DNA of 64,000 bases from Gautieria morchelliformis (GCA_015179125.1 WHVA01000045.1:124001-188000); one strand, 5' to 3'; numbered from the stretch's first letter, positions 23,837 through 36,982 are shown. The notes: a model not told the origin generated them from the sequence alone. Numbers and translations are program-made.

Positions 23837-26800
23837 ATGTCTTCCGAGCCTCGTCTCGTAGATTCCTTCACAGCACCTAAAGAAGTCTTAGAGGAGTTTG
23901 CTAACCTCGCAGAAGAGGACGATGTTGATCCCTTCGCCGAGACTGCCTCGAAACGTCAAATTGCATCCCGTCAATCTGACTATCATAATAGGCGCTTTGA
24001 CCGCCAAGCTCTCGAGAGTGCAGATGCATTCAAGGATGGCGAACCAGATGGTCAGGGTGGTTATAAGGAGGCTATGCGAGTGGCAAGAATTGAGAAGGAG
24101 GAGGCCCGAGTGAAGCGTGCTATTGAGGATAAAGAGCGTCAGCAAAGGGACGATGGCCAGGACAAGATGGATCTTGACAAGACACCACCGAGGGAAGAGA
24201 TCGAGTCCGCAGCTAAGGAACTCGCAGAAATGTCCGCAGGCACTAAGCGGAAGCGAAGGTGGGACGTTATAGAGCCGGCGGAGACTAAGGCTGGCGAAAC
24301 GGAAGGTGAATGGTCCAAAGAGGCCCTCGAAACTGCAGCTCCTAAAAAGCGCCGGTCGAGATGGGATGCGACACCTGCGGACGTTAGTGTCGGCGAAACT
24401 CCCAAACGCTCAAGGTGGGACCAGACTCCTGCCGCCAACGAGCCTGTGGCTATGACTCCGATTTACATGAATGCACCAGGCCTTGTTGAGGACAAACACA
24501 ATCGCTTTCTCACTGACGAGGAACTCGATGCAATTCTCCCTCCGAGCGGTTACGCTGTCGTGACACCTCCAGCTGGTTATGCCGCTATACAAACTCCAGC
24601 TCGCAAGCTCCTCGCCACACCGACACCCGTCTTCACAGGTTTCCAGATCCAGGATGAATCCGATGCATCCGCAGCGGCTGCCGCTTCAGGCCTTGCTCCC
24701 GAATTACCTACGGAGATCCCAGGGGTCGGTAGTCTTGCCTTTTTCAAAGCCGAGGATGCCCAGTACTTTTCCAAGATTCTTAAAGAGGAGGATGAAACAG
24801 AGCTTTCGGTCGATGAGATGAAAGAGCGTAAGATTATGCGCCTACTCCTCAAAATCAAGAATGGTACCCCTCCCGTGCGGAAGACAGCTCTTCGTCAAAT
24901 CACCGACAAGGCTCGCGAGTTCGGCGCGGGGCCCTTATTTGACAAGATTCTGCCCCTTCTCATGGAGCGGACCCTTGAGGATCAAGAACGGCATTTGCTC
25001 GTCAAGGTCATCGATCGTGTTCTCTACAAACTGGACGATCTCGTGCGGCCTTACGTTCATAAAATCCTTGTTGTTATTGAGCCCCTTCTGATCGATGAAG
25101 ACTACTATGCACGCGTGGAAGGTCGCGAAATCATCTCCAATCTCTCCAAGGCTGCTGGACTCGCACACATGATATCCACAATGCGGCCAGATATCGACCA
25201 TGCGGACGAATACGTGCGCAATACGACTGCACGTGCTTTTTCTGTCGTCGCTTCCGCGCTGGGCATACCATCTCTCCTTCCGTTCCTCAAGGCCGTCTGT
25301 CGTTCAAAAAAGTCGTGGCAAGCACGTCATACTGGTATACGTATCGTACAACAAATTGCCATCATGATGGGCTGCGCTGTTCTTCCCCACCTCCGCAATC
25401 TTGTCGATGCCATTGCTCACGGGCTCCAAGACGAGCAGCAAAAAGTGCGCACGATGACTGCCCTAGGCCTTGCAGCACTTGCCGAAGCCGCCGCACCGTA
25501 TGGTATCGAGTCCTTTGACAGCGTTTTGAAGCCCCTCTGGCACGGTATCAGGCTTCATCGCGGAAAAGGTCTTGCTGCCTTTCTCAAGGCCATTGGTTTT
25601 ATCATTCCGCTCATGGACCCCGAATATGCCAATTACTACACCAAAGGTGTTACTGTCATTTTGATCCGTGAATTTCAGACGTCGGATGAAGAGATGAAGA
25701 AGATCGTACTCAAGGTAGTCAAGCAGTGTGCGGCTACAGAAGGCGTCACGCCGCAATACATCAAGCAAGACATTCTTCCTGATTTTTTCAAGGCGTTTTG
25801 GGTTAGGCGCATGGCCCTTGATCGACGGAATTACCGCCAAGTCGTTGAAACGACGGTTGAGTTGGCACAAAAGGCTGGCGTAGCAGAGATTGTTGGCAAG
25901 ATTGTAAATGATCTGAAGGTGTGTCGTGTGACTCCATATATCATTTCTTAGCAACTGATCCCTCTTCAGGATGACGCGGAGCCATATCGTAAGATGGTGA
26001 TGGAGACAATCACCAAGGTCATCGCATCGCTAGGCGCATCTGACATAGACGAACGTCTGGAAGTTCGCCTCGTCGATGGAATCATTTACTCGTTCCAGGA
26101 ACAAACAAGCGAAGATCAAGTTATGTTAGATGGCTTTGGCGCTGTCGTAAATGCTTTAGGTGCGTATCTGTGAATCCTGATTGTGCAGACTCGTCTGACT
26201 TTTGTCTGTCAGGCATTCGAGTCAAGCCTTACTTGACACAAATCGTCTCAACTGTTCTCTGGCGATTGAACAACAAGAGCGCGAAGGTCCGACAGCAAGC
26301 AGCCGACCTGACGACACGCCTAGCGGTCGTTATTAAACAATGTGGCGAGGATCAACTGTTGAGCAAGCTTGGTGTTGTACTGTTCGAGCAACTTGGAGAA
26401 GAATATCCAGATACTCTCGGAAGGTGAGAATCGTATGATTCCCCTGCGAAGCATCCACTCATATATATACATCCAGCATTATTGCTGCTGAAGGTGCCAT
26501 CGCAAATGTCGTTGGTATGACACAAATGCAGCCTCCGGTCAAGGATCTCCGTGAGTGTTATTTTCGCTTGTGTTCTAACTTCCTCATGTTTTTTTCGTAG
26601 TTCCGCGTATGACACCTATTCTCCGAAATAGGCACGAGAAAGTGCAGGAAGCCTCGATCAACCTGATCGGTCGCATAGGTGTGTGATCAAAACAGTAAGT
26701 CCGGCCCTTTACATTATTGACAATTCATTCTAGCGGACCGCGGGGCTGAATTTGTCCCAGCGCGCGAGTGGATGCGTATTTGCTTTGAGCTTCTTGATCT

Positions 26801-27639
26801 ACTCAAGGCGCATAAGAAGGGTATTCGACGAGCCGCGGTCAACTCATTTGGATACATCGCGAAAACGTTAGGTCCTCAGGATGTGCTATCCGTTCTGTTG
26901 ACGAACCTCCGAGTTCAAGAACGACAAAGTCGCGTATGCAGCACCGTTGCTATCGCTATCGTCGCGGAGACTTGTGGACGTGAGTTGACATGATTTAAAC
27001 TGCACCTGCATGTCGCTGAATATCGTCGTAATCGTAGCTTTCACTTGTATACCCGCAATCTTGGCCGAATATCGCACTGCCGAACTCAATGTGCGCACTG
27101 GTTGCTTAAAAGCGCTGACATTTGTTTTTGAATACGTTGGTCCGCAATCGGCTTACTACTGTGACTCCGTCGTCACGATGCTTGAGGACGCACTCACCGA
27201 TCGCGACCTGGTTCATCGTCAGACAGCAAGTACAATAGTCAAACATCTTGCTCTGGGCGTCGCAGGATTAGGGTGCGAGGATTCGATGCTTCATTTAATG
27301 AACCTGGTGTGGCCGAACTGCTTCGAGACATCTCCTCATGTTATTGGCGCTGTTATGGACGCGATTGAGGCAATGCGTGTAACACTGGGACCCGGTGTGC
27401 TATTAAGTTATGTACTACAAGGGTTATTTCACCCCGCGAGGAAAGTCCGAGAGGTGAGCCAATGCCCGTCTTTTATGATAGAATGGCAGATTGAGCCTTC
27501 CTTGCAGGTTTACTGGAGAATTTATAATGCCCTTTATCTTGGGGCGGCAGATTCAATGGTACCTTTCTACCCCGACCTTGGTGAACTAAGCGAGGGTCAA
27601 AACGTCTACGACCGGCATCCGTTACAGATGTTCATCTAA
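23837..27639 (+). CDS. SF3B1: Splicing factor 3B subunit 1 (SAP155/Hsh155)
   Basis: HEAT-repeat scaffold of the U2 snRNP that clamps the branch-point helix. ATG 23837 ([20 protein letters not shown]). The N-terminal tail carries RWD..P and RWDQTP motifs typical of the phosphorylated U2AF-binding region (about residues 145-210). The HEAT superhelix begins near [20 protein letters not shown] and runs to the end. Strongly conserved segments include [42 protein letters not shown] (lysine at about residue 536 matches human K700), [13 protein letters not shown] and [20 protein letters not shown]. The first exon is about 2.1 kb; short introns interrupt the C-terminal half (near 25920, 26160, 26425, 26550, 26680, 26980 and 27455). 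Ends ..[10 protein letters not shown] at 27639. Intact. Confidence 0.97.
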
Positions 27640-29932
27640 GCATACTTACTTACGAGGCCCGGGCATGGGCTACTTGGTCGATGTATTTCTATGCTCTCTA
27701 ATGTAAAATTTTTCGAACACTTAGTACTTGCGTGCAGACACCTGAGACCTGATTTCGAAGGTACTTAATTATGCGCATACAGACTCCAAGCAGGTTTCAG
27801 GTGAGTGGTCACGTGGTTTACAGCTATTTGCATTGCAGGCAAGGAAATGAAGGATCGCACTCCAAAAAAAAAGTCGGCAAACGACAGCCCTCCAAGGAAA
27901 GGAAGGGATGGCACACCGTAGTAATGGCCAATTTCCGAGAGCAAATTCCGACCGGCGTCGCCCAAGGCTAAGACAGGGTGGCGAGAGTGATCCACGAAAA
28001 CCGGTTACCTGGAAATAACTGAAACCTCTAGTAAAACAGCAGCGACGTCCGATGTCATGGGTGAAATGTACAAGGGACGATGACACGTTCACCGACGCCA
28101 GGCGAGGCAAACGACACGGAGAATGCTGTGAGGGAAAGCAAAGGATGTGTAACGCAACACCGGCTGAAACGGCGACCATGTCCACCCCCCACCCCCACCC
28201 CCAACACCAATGGAAATGCACTACGAGGAGGGTGAAAAAGTAACAAGGACACGCGCTGAAAGGCCCAGAAAACGACGTGGTCTAAGCGGTCGCGTATACT
28301 GCGCGGCGAATGAAGAAACATGCACCTGAAAAACCCGCGCGCCCCCCAAGGACGGCGTGCGGCAACGACCACCCACGCCTCCCACCGTACTGAAAAGAAG
28401 GGATTACTCCAAAGGCAACCGATGAGGCCGAGGGGAGCCCGCTCAAATGCAAATGACACCAAACCGGCCCGCGGAGAGATGCAACCCCCCGTAAGACGAC
28501 ACCCGCCACGGAGGAAACACCAATAGGAAAACTCATCCAGTAAAATGAATACAAATTCAGCCATTATGCAGACCCTCCCTCTTCTTCGGAGAGAGTCGAG
28601 GATATCCCATGCTGGCGAACGCAATATCTCAGTCAATTTCCACCGTTTTCCTTGATTCATAGCACAAATTACTTGTGAAAGTTATAAGCTCTCGCGTACT
28701 GTGTTATAATTACCAAGTCTTCTGCAAAATATGAAAATCAAGTTTTCCCGGAGGTACCTATCTGGAGTGAGAACTTCAATTAACTTTAGCCAATATCCAG
28801 GTCCGTAGACAATATTGTGTCTGATACATACGTTAATAGACATGCGTTCCGGTGAGCCGATACTGCATACGGTATGCGTATTGGTTCTGGTACGTACTGT
28901 GTACCCACTTAAAAGTTGCTTATACTGTATATATATTCCACGCCTTTGTCGCCGGCCAGCCACCAAAACCAAGGGAGATGGATTCGGGTCAGTCCCTTTG
29001 CTAATAATTCACAAACCGGAACCTTGATCTCCCATCCCCCGCCCGCAACTTTTTGTGATGATCCTCAACTTAATGCATCATGGATCATGGGTTCGGCGAA
29101 GGAACATCAGAGCCTTCAATTATGTGATGTCCCACAGTGGCCCCACTCCGACAGCAACCCGCCGATCAAATACATCAGTGGAAAGATGGGACGTTCAGAA
29201 TTCAATAGACACCAAAGCGAAAAATCGATCACATGGCAGTGGCAGGGGGGGACAACTGTGAGCCTCAGAGGCCGCACACATGTACAAGTAGAAGCCCATA
29301 CAGTATCCTTGAAGTTGGGTGGAGGTGGGAATCCGCTGAGGCTGTTTCCAAGAAAATCTGTCGACGCAGTGTCGGGAACGCTATTCTGACAGAACGGCTG
29401 CCGTTGCCCTCACTTAGTGATCAGCGTTGATATTGTGTTTCAAGCTTCGTCAAGTTGTTGAACCCATAGGACACGCTGAAACGCCTAATTTGTTAGAGAA
29501 TTAGAAAGATATACTATGTAAGTACTATGGGAAAGTGCGTCTCATCAGATTCCCGTCGTGCATAACTTAAAGTACTTACGCGATGGCGAATAGCGAGATT
29601 TTCAAATTTTAAGAAATATAAGAAGTGCCAACATGGGTGAGAAAGAGGCGAATAACATGGTTGAGGAGATCAACAATCAATTGACGCGGAGCCGCGGACA
29701 CCGCCAAGCTATGGCCAGGCACATGACACAAGGCGTCACTCCCGTGTCACGCCTCCCGTTCCCTTTAAGCAGCACATCCACCCAAATTTCTCAGTTCCCA
29801 GTTCCTTTGTCTCTTTAAAAGCCTTGCTGCATCTTACACTCCCGTTGACCTTCTACTTATTCTCAGCGTTATTTCCTCGTGGCCGAATTCATTCCTCCCT
29901 TCGTGCAGGACGTTGCTCCTCAGCAACTGTTG
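27640..29932. other. 2.3-kb gene-poor region with strand-asymmetric block
   Basis: No gene is supported. A block at about 27990-28560 is purine/A-rich on the plus strand, producing a long stop-free minus frame (28055-28660) whose Trp/Cys/Arg-rich translation matches nothing I know. A plus-strand frame at 28916-29389 is equally unconvincing. The last 300 bp are the promoter of the second Zn2Cys6 factor. A non-coding transcript is possible but not shown. Confidence 0.5.
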
Positions 29933-32900
29933 ATGGCAGCACACCTAGACACCTGGCAAGGTGCCAACAAGAGCCGCAGAAAGGCTTGTGGCGAGTGTAG
30001 AAGGTTGAAGCTTCGCTGCGAGAAGGCAAGTCAACTGTCTTTGATCCTTTACGCGTAAGCAAAGCTGACCATGCCGACTCTCGTGATAGGTCTTTCCTTG
30101 TCAGATTATTTCTCCCCCTTCGTGATTTGCAACTATCTGATACTATCTCTCGTTTACCCCCCTCCCGCTTAGGCGAGAGTTGTCAGAAACGCGGGTGAGC
30201 CAGAGCAGGATCGCTGCTGTTGCATTCTCCATCTATTTTTAGGTGTGCTGCAATATGTCCGGATGGCTCGTTCATGAAGGGTACAAGGTACGCCCAGGCT
30301 AGTCCACACCACGTATTGAAGCTCATCGCTTCACTGCGGCAGATCATTGAAGACCAGTGCACTCAAACTTCATGAAAAGATGTCACAAATGTCGACGCGA
30401 ATCCATGATCTCGAAGACGCGCTTTCAATACTCCAAGCTTCTATCTCAGCAGAACCGCACCCGTTACTTTCGAATCTGGACACGGGGCGACCAAGGAGTC
30501 CAATACCTGTCGCGTCGGTCCACGAACCTAACGTTCCCTCTGGTGAATCGCCAGACGAGCTTACTGCCGCTTTGGGATCACTCGCAATCCGCCCGTTCGG
30601 CGACTCGCAATTCCACGGAGAGACTGCGTCGTCAGAGGTGAGTGACCTCGATGTTTCCCATGTCTCTTTCTGAGTAGCCTTGATATAGTACTTGTTAGAA
30701 GTGAGTGGTTTCTTATGCGCGATCGTTAAACAGATTTCATACGCTCACAGGTTAATGCCAATCAGAATGGTGGAATAGGGCAGTCGGGATATGACACTAG
30801 TTCGCGACTAAGGTTGCCGCCAGACTTGATTCTTTTCAGCGTCCTATTTCCGTTTCCACCATCAGTACCGGGTGAACCGCTCAATGGGGATCGATTCCTC
30901 CCCTATTTACCCGACTACCCGGAGGCTGTCCGCATATGCGATGTTTACTTCAATGACTTTTCTTGGTGGTAAATATGGTCTCGTAGATTCCAAGTGTCGC
31001 CATACTCACGCGTTTTATAACTTCGCAGTAGTTTGCCCATCCAGAAGGATGATCTGGATGCGCTTATGACTGAAATGTATCCTAATGGTCAAAGATCAAC
31101 AAACCTCCAGGACGCAAATCTCCATAGGCTGTCGTTGCTCTTGATGGTCTTCGCCATAGGGGCATTGTTTGACATCGAAAAGCCACTATGTCCGAGCGAA
31201 GCGGAGGAGTATCACTCCTTAGCTCGCGCAGCACTCTGTGGCGAGCAGATTTTCAACAACACCACGCTTGATTGTGTTCAATCAATGGTTAGCTCTTTTC
31301 CTCAATCTGTTTATTCTTGGCAATTGATGCGCACGTTCTTAGTCGTTAATGGTATGGTACATGAGAATGTATGCATGCCCCGTCTCGTCGTCGTCTGGTC
31401 TTGAGGTTCATCATGCAATACTAGGTGTCCTGGTAGAAGAAGTACTGGTTATCTGTGGGCCTTCTCTGGGTTGCTATCTAAGCTTGTGCAGGCCGTACGT
31501 CATCTTCATGTTCATATCTAAGGAGTTTTTATTTAGACCACATGCGCAGATTGGGCTACGTCGGTGCAATCTACATCCATATTCTCGTGATACTCATGCT
31601 TTGATAGATCGCGAATCCACAAAACCACAAAGCCCGGCCGAAATTACACGGCGGCGGGGTACGTTTTGGGAGTTTATTAGGTGAATACTCTCTATATGGG
31701 TAGTAATGACTTTCTCTAAGGCCTCGTCATAGTGGAGATATTTGGCAGGTTTGTCGTTCTCGCTCGAGATGACACGAGCGCTGAGGGATACTATGATAGA
31801 GTTTTGTGTATGGACGGCCAAGTAGTATGGTCTTCTCTCAGATTGATTGTAAGAAGCCTCGTGAGATTGGAGGCTTCGGAGGAATTGCTGCACTTTGTAA
31901 GTTTCGTTTATGTGTTTGCAAGCGTGCAAGTAGAATAACCATTCTCTGTAACAGTCTACAAGTACGTACTGTTCACGATGTAAGGCCGTTGGAGCAATAG
32001 GTCACCTTTACGTATCCAGGTGGAAGTACTCCTTTACAAATCTTGTTGGTGAGGTATTGGCCCAAACCACTGGCGCGATCACGACCAGCTATCGTGGTTT
32101 TCTCGAATTTGACCACAAGCTCCGTGATTTTCCTGTTCCTCCTGATCTAGTCCTTCCAGAGTCCGGGTCGCCTGGTAGGCACCAGGAAGTACCAATTACA
32201 CTCACTCTCCAGCGATATGTGATCAGGCTATGGCGACACGCAAGTAGGTGACTTCCATTTAATGTAGCTCAGCAATCTTAATTGTTTGTTAGCGATCATG
32301 TATATCCACAGGCGGTTCTTGGTTCAGGCGCTTCGAACACATGCCAATGACGTTATGAAATCCCCATATGCGCCATCTGTTACTGCCGCTTACGAGACAG
32401 CCTGTCATCAGATTGGGGATTTAGGAGAGCTCTATGCGGTGCACCCACGTCTTATATCACGTTTACATCCATATTGGAGCCATTCGTTCTCTGCTTCAGT
32501 AAATTGCAACCTTTATTTGTCGGGTCATGTTGATGTCCTTGGATGCAGGTCCTTCTGGGTGCACTCGTTGCCCGCAGCCCATCTTGTCCATTCTCAGCAC
32601 GTGCAATGGATTTCTTGGATCAAGCATGCGGGTTATTCAGTAGTGCTGCGGGCCGGTCGATGCAGCCAACAAATTCATTAGTAAGTCCAGACGATAGCTT
32701 TCAGACCTGTGTCTCAATATCGTGTCTCCAGGGATTGATGATCAACTTGCAACGGAAGGCCCGTATCGCGCTAGATCAGTATCCTAACTTCCAAAACCAG
32801 GTGCCTGAGGGTGAGACCCATGAGGAATTCGTGGCTATTGGCGCCGCAGGGCAGGTCTACGTTGAATTAGGCAGCAAGGCACAAAATGGCGCTCCGTCTT

Positions 32901-33196
32901 CTCCCTCTCGCTCCCCAAGCCCAGACGACCTTCGACCGTCGCAAGCTGGTATAATGTCGACAAGCCGGCTAGGTCTCCTGACCCCGACGTCTCCGACGGA
33001 CATTTATAACAGCTCACACCACTCCCCTCAATCGCATGCGAACTACCACTCACAGTGGTTGCAGCAGCAGGCGTACTACTCGCCCCAGCCTAGCTCTGAC
33101 GGGCGCGAAACATCTAATACGCCTTCGTCGTCCGGTACTGGTCAGTTAGATACGTCGGCGGGTATAGATCAGTCAGAATGGCCACACAGCCTGTAA
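29933..33196 (+). CDS. Zn2Cys6 fungal-specific transcription factor (paralogue B)
   Basis: Nuclear transcription factor. ATG 29933 gives AAHLDTWQGANKSRRKACGE; the zinc cluster CGECRRLKLRCEKVFPCESC plus QKRGCAAICPDG is assembled across three introns (donors near 30027, 30098 and 30193). It fits C-x2-C-x6-C-x5-C-x2-C-x8-C. Next come TRSLKTSALKLHEKMSQMS, a coiled coil and ISAEPHPLL. The fungal-specific TF domain follows in small exons: LPPDLILFSVLFPFPPSVPG, IQKDDLDALMTEMYPNGQ, LSLLLMVFAIGALFDIE, YGRPSSMVFSQIDCKKP, RWKYSFTNLVGEVL, MYIHRRFLVQALRTH, VLLGALVARSPSCPFSARAM. The Ser/Pro/Gln-rich C-terminus ends at 33196. More than ten introns. Shares order and motifs with the factor at 16898-20139; introns in the middle (31300-31830) are approximate. 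Confidence 0.88.
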
Positions 33197-34306
33197 CGTT
33201 GTTTTTCGTCGGCATCATCATCTCCATGTAAACGGACAACTTCGTTTGTAACCTGGCACACCTCTTAATGGCGTAAGTAGATAGAAAATTGTAGTCTTAG
33301 TGAGCGCTTCGAGTAACTTTGCTTTCTTACAATAGCGAACCATTGACGGGGAGCTGAATCTAATCTTTTGTTACTGATTATTATCATATTCCGACCGAGA
33401 TAAAAAATTAGTGAGTGTGGAAATATTTTATAAGTCAGAATGCGTCCAGTCGCATCCACCGCCCGCGTCACGGACCACGGTGTCCACCGACTCCGTTGCC
33501 CACGCAAGCCCCAGTCACATCATCATTTTACGGTCCCCGGACCGAATCCCCGGCACCATCAAGACCGCCGGTGGGCTACAGACACTCACATGCCTGCTCC
33601 ACCCACGATACCTGGGTCGGTAACCCCCGTGCCCACCGTTGGATCAAGCCGGAGCAGGCGGCCTCTGGGAGGTACTTAACAGAACGCGTAAGTCATGTGA
33701 AGAATTCATGTCACGCAACCTGGATCACCACCTCCTGGGCACCGTGATTGATGTCAACCCCTTCATGGTGCCACACATGAGTATCTGTGCACCAAGTGTG
33801 CTCATGCCTGATCAGGTGTCTTCCTGGGGGATAGTGAGGAGGGGTGGTGGGTGTTAATCATTTATTCAACTTGATAATTATTAGCCAACAAATACACTCC
33901 AATATGTTAAGTGATGGCCCACCACTAGTCATTCTCGACAAGTCACAAGCTCTGAGTGCCTGACAACTCATGAAACCCCTTCAGGAGGCAATCACGAAGG
34001 CAGCCGCCTTCAAGTTGTTTCGATGAGGGAAACTTGATGATCGGATCTAGCTACTAGAGGCGCCTAGACCGTACAGCAGGTTACAGATGGTCCCTTCCAA
34101 GATTTATAGATGAGTTAATTCAGGCTACAGTAGTTGTACTTGAAACTCTCCATACGAACAATCAATCAACTCAAGAGACTTTGGAATCTTGAAGCGTGTA
34201 AACACGGTTGGATGGCTACCTCCCAAGTCAAGGTAAGCGATAGTGATGGATCGGACTGAATATTTCAAGATTGAAGCTCCGACTTGGGAGATTTCAAGTT
34301 CAGGCG
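33197..34306. other. Intergenic region before the sirtuin gene
   Basis: No gene supported. A 10-bp inverted repeat (ctcccaagtc near 34222, gacttgggag near 34280) lies just upstream of the sirtuin start; an in-frame 5' exon beginning at an ATG near 34213 is conceivable. Confidence 0.45.
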
Positions 34307-35850
34307 ATGAGAGTTTCAGTCCCTAATATCCCTTCTGCAATTCTAAACGCCTCAAAAGCGCCCCAGATCTCCTTGGAGTTCGCTATTGATCGAGTTGCGA
34401 CGTTTCTGTCGTTGGGCGATGCCGTGGTACTGACCGGAGCTGGTGTAAGCGTCGACTCTGGAATCCGGGCATACAGAGGTAAGGACGGAAGATATATGAA
34501 TCCTAATTACAAGTGAGTGTGAGTAAACTGTTGAAAGCATCACTGACAAGGAGCCGATAGGCCAATATTTGTGAGATGAGACGCCATCAAGCCCTGTTGC
34601 CGCACGCTGAACTTATGGTTGAGTAGTTTCATGAATTAGTCGAGAACAGTCCAAGAGGACACCTTTCCAGGCAGGTAAAAAATACTCTGCTGTCGGCGTG
34701 TAGGATCTAAATAGGGACGTGGCTTCGTATGAAGACAGAGATATTGGTCCCGTTCCTACATGGGTTATCGACCTGTGCTTAGGGCACAACCAAACCCCAC
34801 ACATTACGCCATTTCGGCACTGTTGCATACCTCGCACCTCAAAAGCATTATCACACAAAATGTTGACGGTTTGCACCTCAAAGCCCGCTCCCTGGGGGTG
34901 GAAGACGACGACCCCCGCATTTTACAGTTGCACGGTAGCTTACATGTGAGAAAATACTTTACTTTGGTGGATACAAACTTTGTAATCTTTTCGTCAGCAA
35001 GTTCACTGCCGAAAACATCACTTAGAATCACGCTTACTATTCCAGACCCGAATAGCCACTGCAAATCCGCGATGGAAGGCCCTATCTGACCAAGTGGAAT
35101 ACACCGGAAATCAGTTGCGTACCAACCCGGATGGCGATGTACGTGGTTCTATGGTATTTACATTGCGCCTCCTCCCACTAAATGGGGATGTCTAGATCGA
35201 GATACCCGGTGTCCGATTCGATGACTTTGTGATACCACCCTGTAAGGCTTGTTTACAAGAAGGGAAGACTGATGATGTTGTAAGTTTATTTCTTGCAGTA
35301 AATCGGCATAATTCAGAAGCCTCATAGATGAAGCCGTCTGTAATCTTTTTCGGGGAATCGATACCACCCATTGTCCGAGATCAATCGTAAGTAATTTCGC
35401 CTCCATATCTTATGACTAACCATTGGCATAGGTTTGCCCACGTTGATAATTGTGAACGTTTACTCGTAGTGGGCACAACCCTGGCAACCTATTCTGCTTA
35501 TCGGTAAGCCTTTGCATTCCCACGTTCGCAAAATAATATCTTACAAATGGATAGGTTGGTCAGGCATGCGGTTGATGCAAACAAGCCTGTTCTGTTGCTA
35601 AATGTTGGCCCGACGCGTGCCGATGGGCTTAAAGGGGTCGAAAAGGTCGAGTTTCCCAGCGGGGATGTTCTACGCGGGGCAGCGAGGGTACTCACGTTAG
35701 TCCAAGGTCTCTAGCTCTACGTCATCTCATGGCATGTCACCTATCAGGGCGAATGACTCGGATTCTGTGGTTAAACAGATGTTATCGAGTGGGGTCGTCA
35801 CCCCCCCGCCAGATAGCGATGACTACACATTGCCTCGATCTACAGCCTGA
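34307..35850 (+). CDS. Sir2-family NAD-dependent protein deacylase, class II (SIRT4-like)
   Basis: NAD-dependent lysine deacylase, probably mitochondrial by family. The first ATG in frame is 34307 (RVSVPNIPSAIL). NAD-binding motif VLTGAGVSVDSGIRAYRG; introns then lead to PIFFHELVENSPRGH, RYWSRSYMGYRPV, AQPNPTHYAISAL, TQNVDGLH and the catalytic-His motif LQLHGSLH. The zinc segment QVHCRKHHLESRL comes next, then QLRTNPDGDV, FVIPPCKACLQEG, KPSVIFFGESIP, LLVVGTTLATYSAYR and LLLNVGPTRADG. The final intron (donor gttagt near 35699, acceptor ctatcag) leads to a Ser/Asp/Pro tail ending at TGA 35848-35850; unspliced, the frame stops earlier at 35714. About nine introns, all consistent in frame. Intact. 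Confidence 0.9.
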
Positions 35851-35929
35851 ACTTGATACACTGAGGTTGTCACGGTAGGTTGATAGCTAGACCAAATTTA
35901 GGACCACATTCTATATTCTATATGGCGCA

Positions 35930-36982
35930 GTCACATTGGGCACGAATATGAACAGCTACTTGAGGATAGCAACGCGCATTCTGACACGCGTTACTTCAAT
36001 GCACAACATGTTAGCTTTACACCTACCGCGATCAGACTCGACGGTCCATCTCTACACCAGAGCAACTGTGTCTTAAGTCTCTTGTGTCATATGCCTGCCT
36101 ATCCTGCCTTAGGTAACGTTTTTACCTTAGGTTCGAAAGTATGATGATACCAGGAATTCTTCATCCGAGCAGTGGCCTTTCGAGATGAAGATCACTTGCA
36201 GCATCGCTGGGATCGAGAAGTAGGCGGTGCCACCGTCGTTCGTGGGCGAGTCGGCCAAATCCTTCACGAGGGCTTCACAATCGCAGGCCTTTTGGGGTAT
36301 AGTCAATCGCAGCTCCGTTCGCATTGTGTCTTTGCGGTCTCTCCACTCCAACATCCTGAGAAAGGGCTGGTTCCTGCCCAAACAATCCGGGAGGTTGGAA
36401 TCTTCAACTCTACGCTGCTCGTGTCTCTCCAAGCGTTCAGTGGCACAGAAGGTTCCGTCTGGTTCCGCTCCGACGCATGGGATGAGATGGATGATGTGAA
36501 ACATCACGGGCGTACTTTCACGGATGGAGTTGGGACCATCTCACCGGAACTCGCAAAAAATAGGGCAGTCTTTATGATACCATCTGCACATTCGACCCGA
36601 CTGCCTTTCAAATCCGTTCCGGGGGTGCATAAAGGCATGGTATCTGTTGACCCTCGTCTGGTTGGGACCATGATGCGTTTATGGCCTCCCACGTCGCCTC
36701 CCATGTGGAAGTTCCATGTCTGAGACTGAGGCCATGCCACTGGAAATTGCTCGTGCTTTCGTATACCCGGGACGTATGTACCTCAATCGCCAAGTGATAC
36801 ATGCAGTGGTACTCTCTGTCCTCCGTGACCTGAAACACAATGCCCGCATACCAGTGCCACAAGGCTGGAATCTTGTTGGTGTTGCAGATGAGGATGGCTC
36901 TGTATTGTACTCAGTTGATTTTGGTAAGCCTGGTGTGAACAACCTAAAGATTTCCATTGTAGGCGGAGGAATGGGCGTATGA
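35930..36982 (+). pseudogene. Truncated, frameshifted RNA-dependent RNA polymerase (RNAi type)
   Basis: Relic of a cellular RdRP (QDE-1/RDR family, which makes dsRNA in RNA silencing). Conserved blocks occur in order: YFNAQHVSFTPTAIRLDGPS with QSNCVL, KYDD, EFFIRAVAFRDEDHLQHRW, FTIAGLLGYSQSQLRSH, HPEKGLVPAQTIR, FTDGVGTISPELA, VHKGMVSVDPRLVG, MWKF, AMPLEIARAFVYPGRMYLNR and LVGVADEDGSVLY. The frame changes between KYDD and EFFIR (36143-36154) and again after MWKF (36711-36716), with too little sequence at either place for an intron. The fragment ends at 36982, before the catalytic DxDGD region, and has no N-terminal part. Any one shift could be a sequencing error, but the missing catalytic half makes it non-functional as a polymerase. 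Confidence 0.8.

Noticed and set aside
28055-28660. 201-codon minus-strand open frame
   Set aside because: Composition is explained by purine bias of the other strand; no motif, no introns, no plausible protein character.
28916-29389. Plus-strand open frame of 157 codons
   Set aside because: Starts with an alternative codon, low protein character, no recognisable domain or splice structure.
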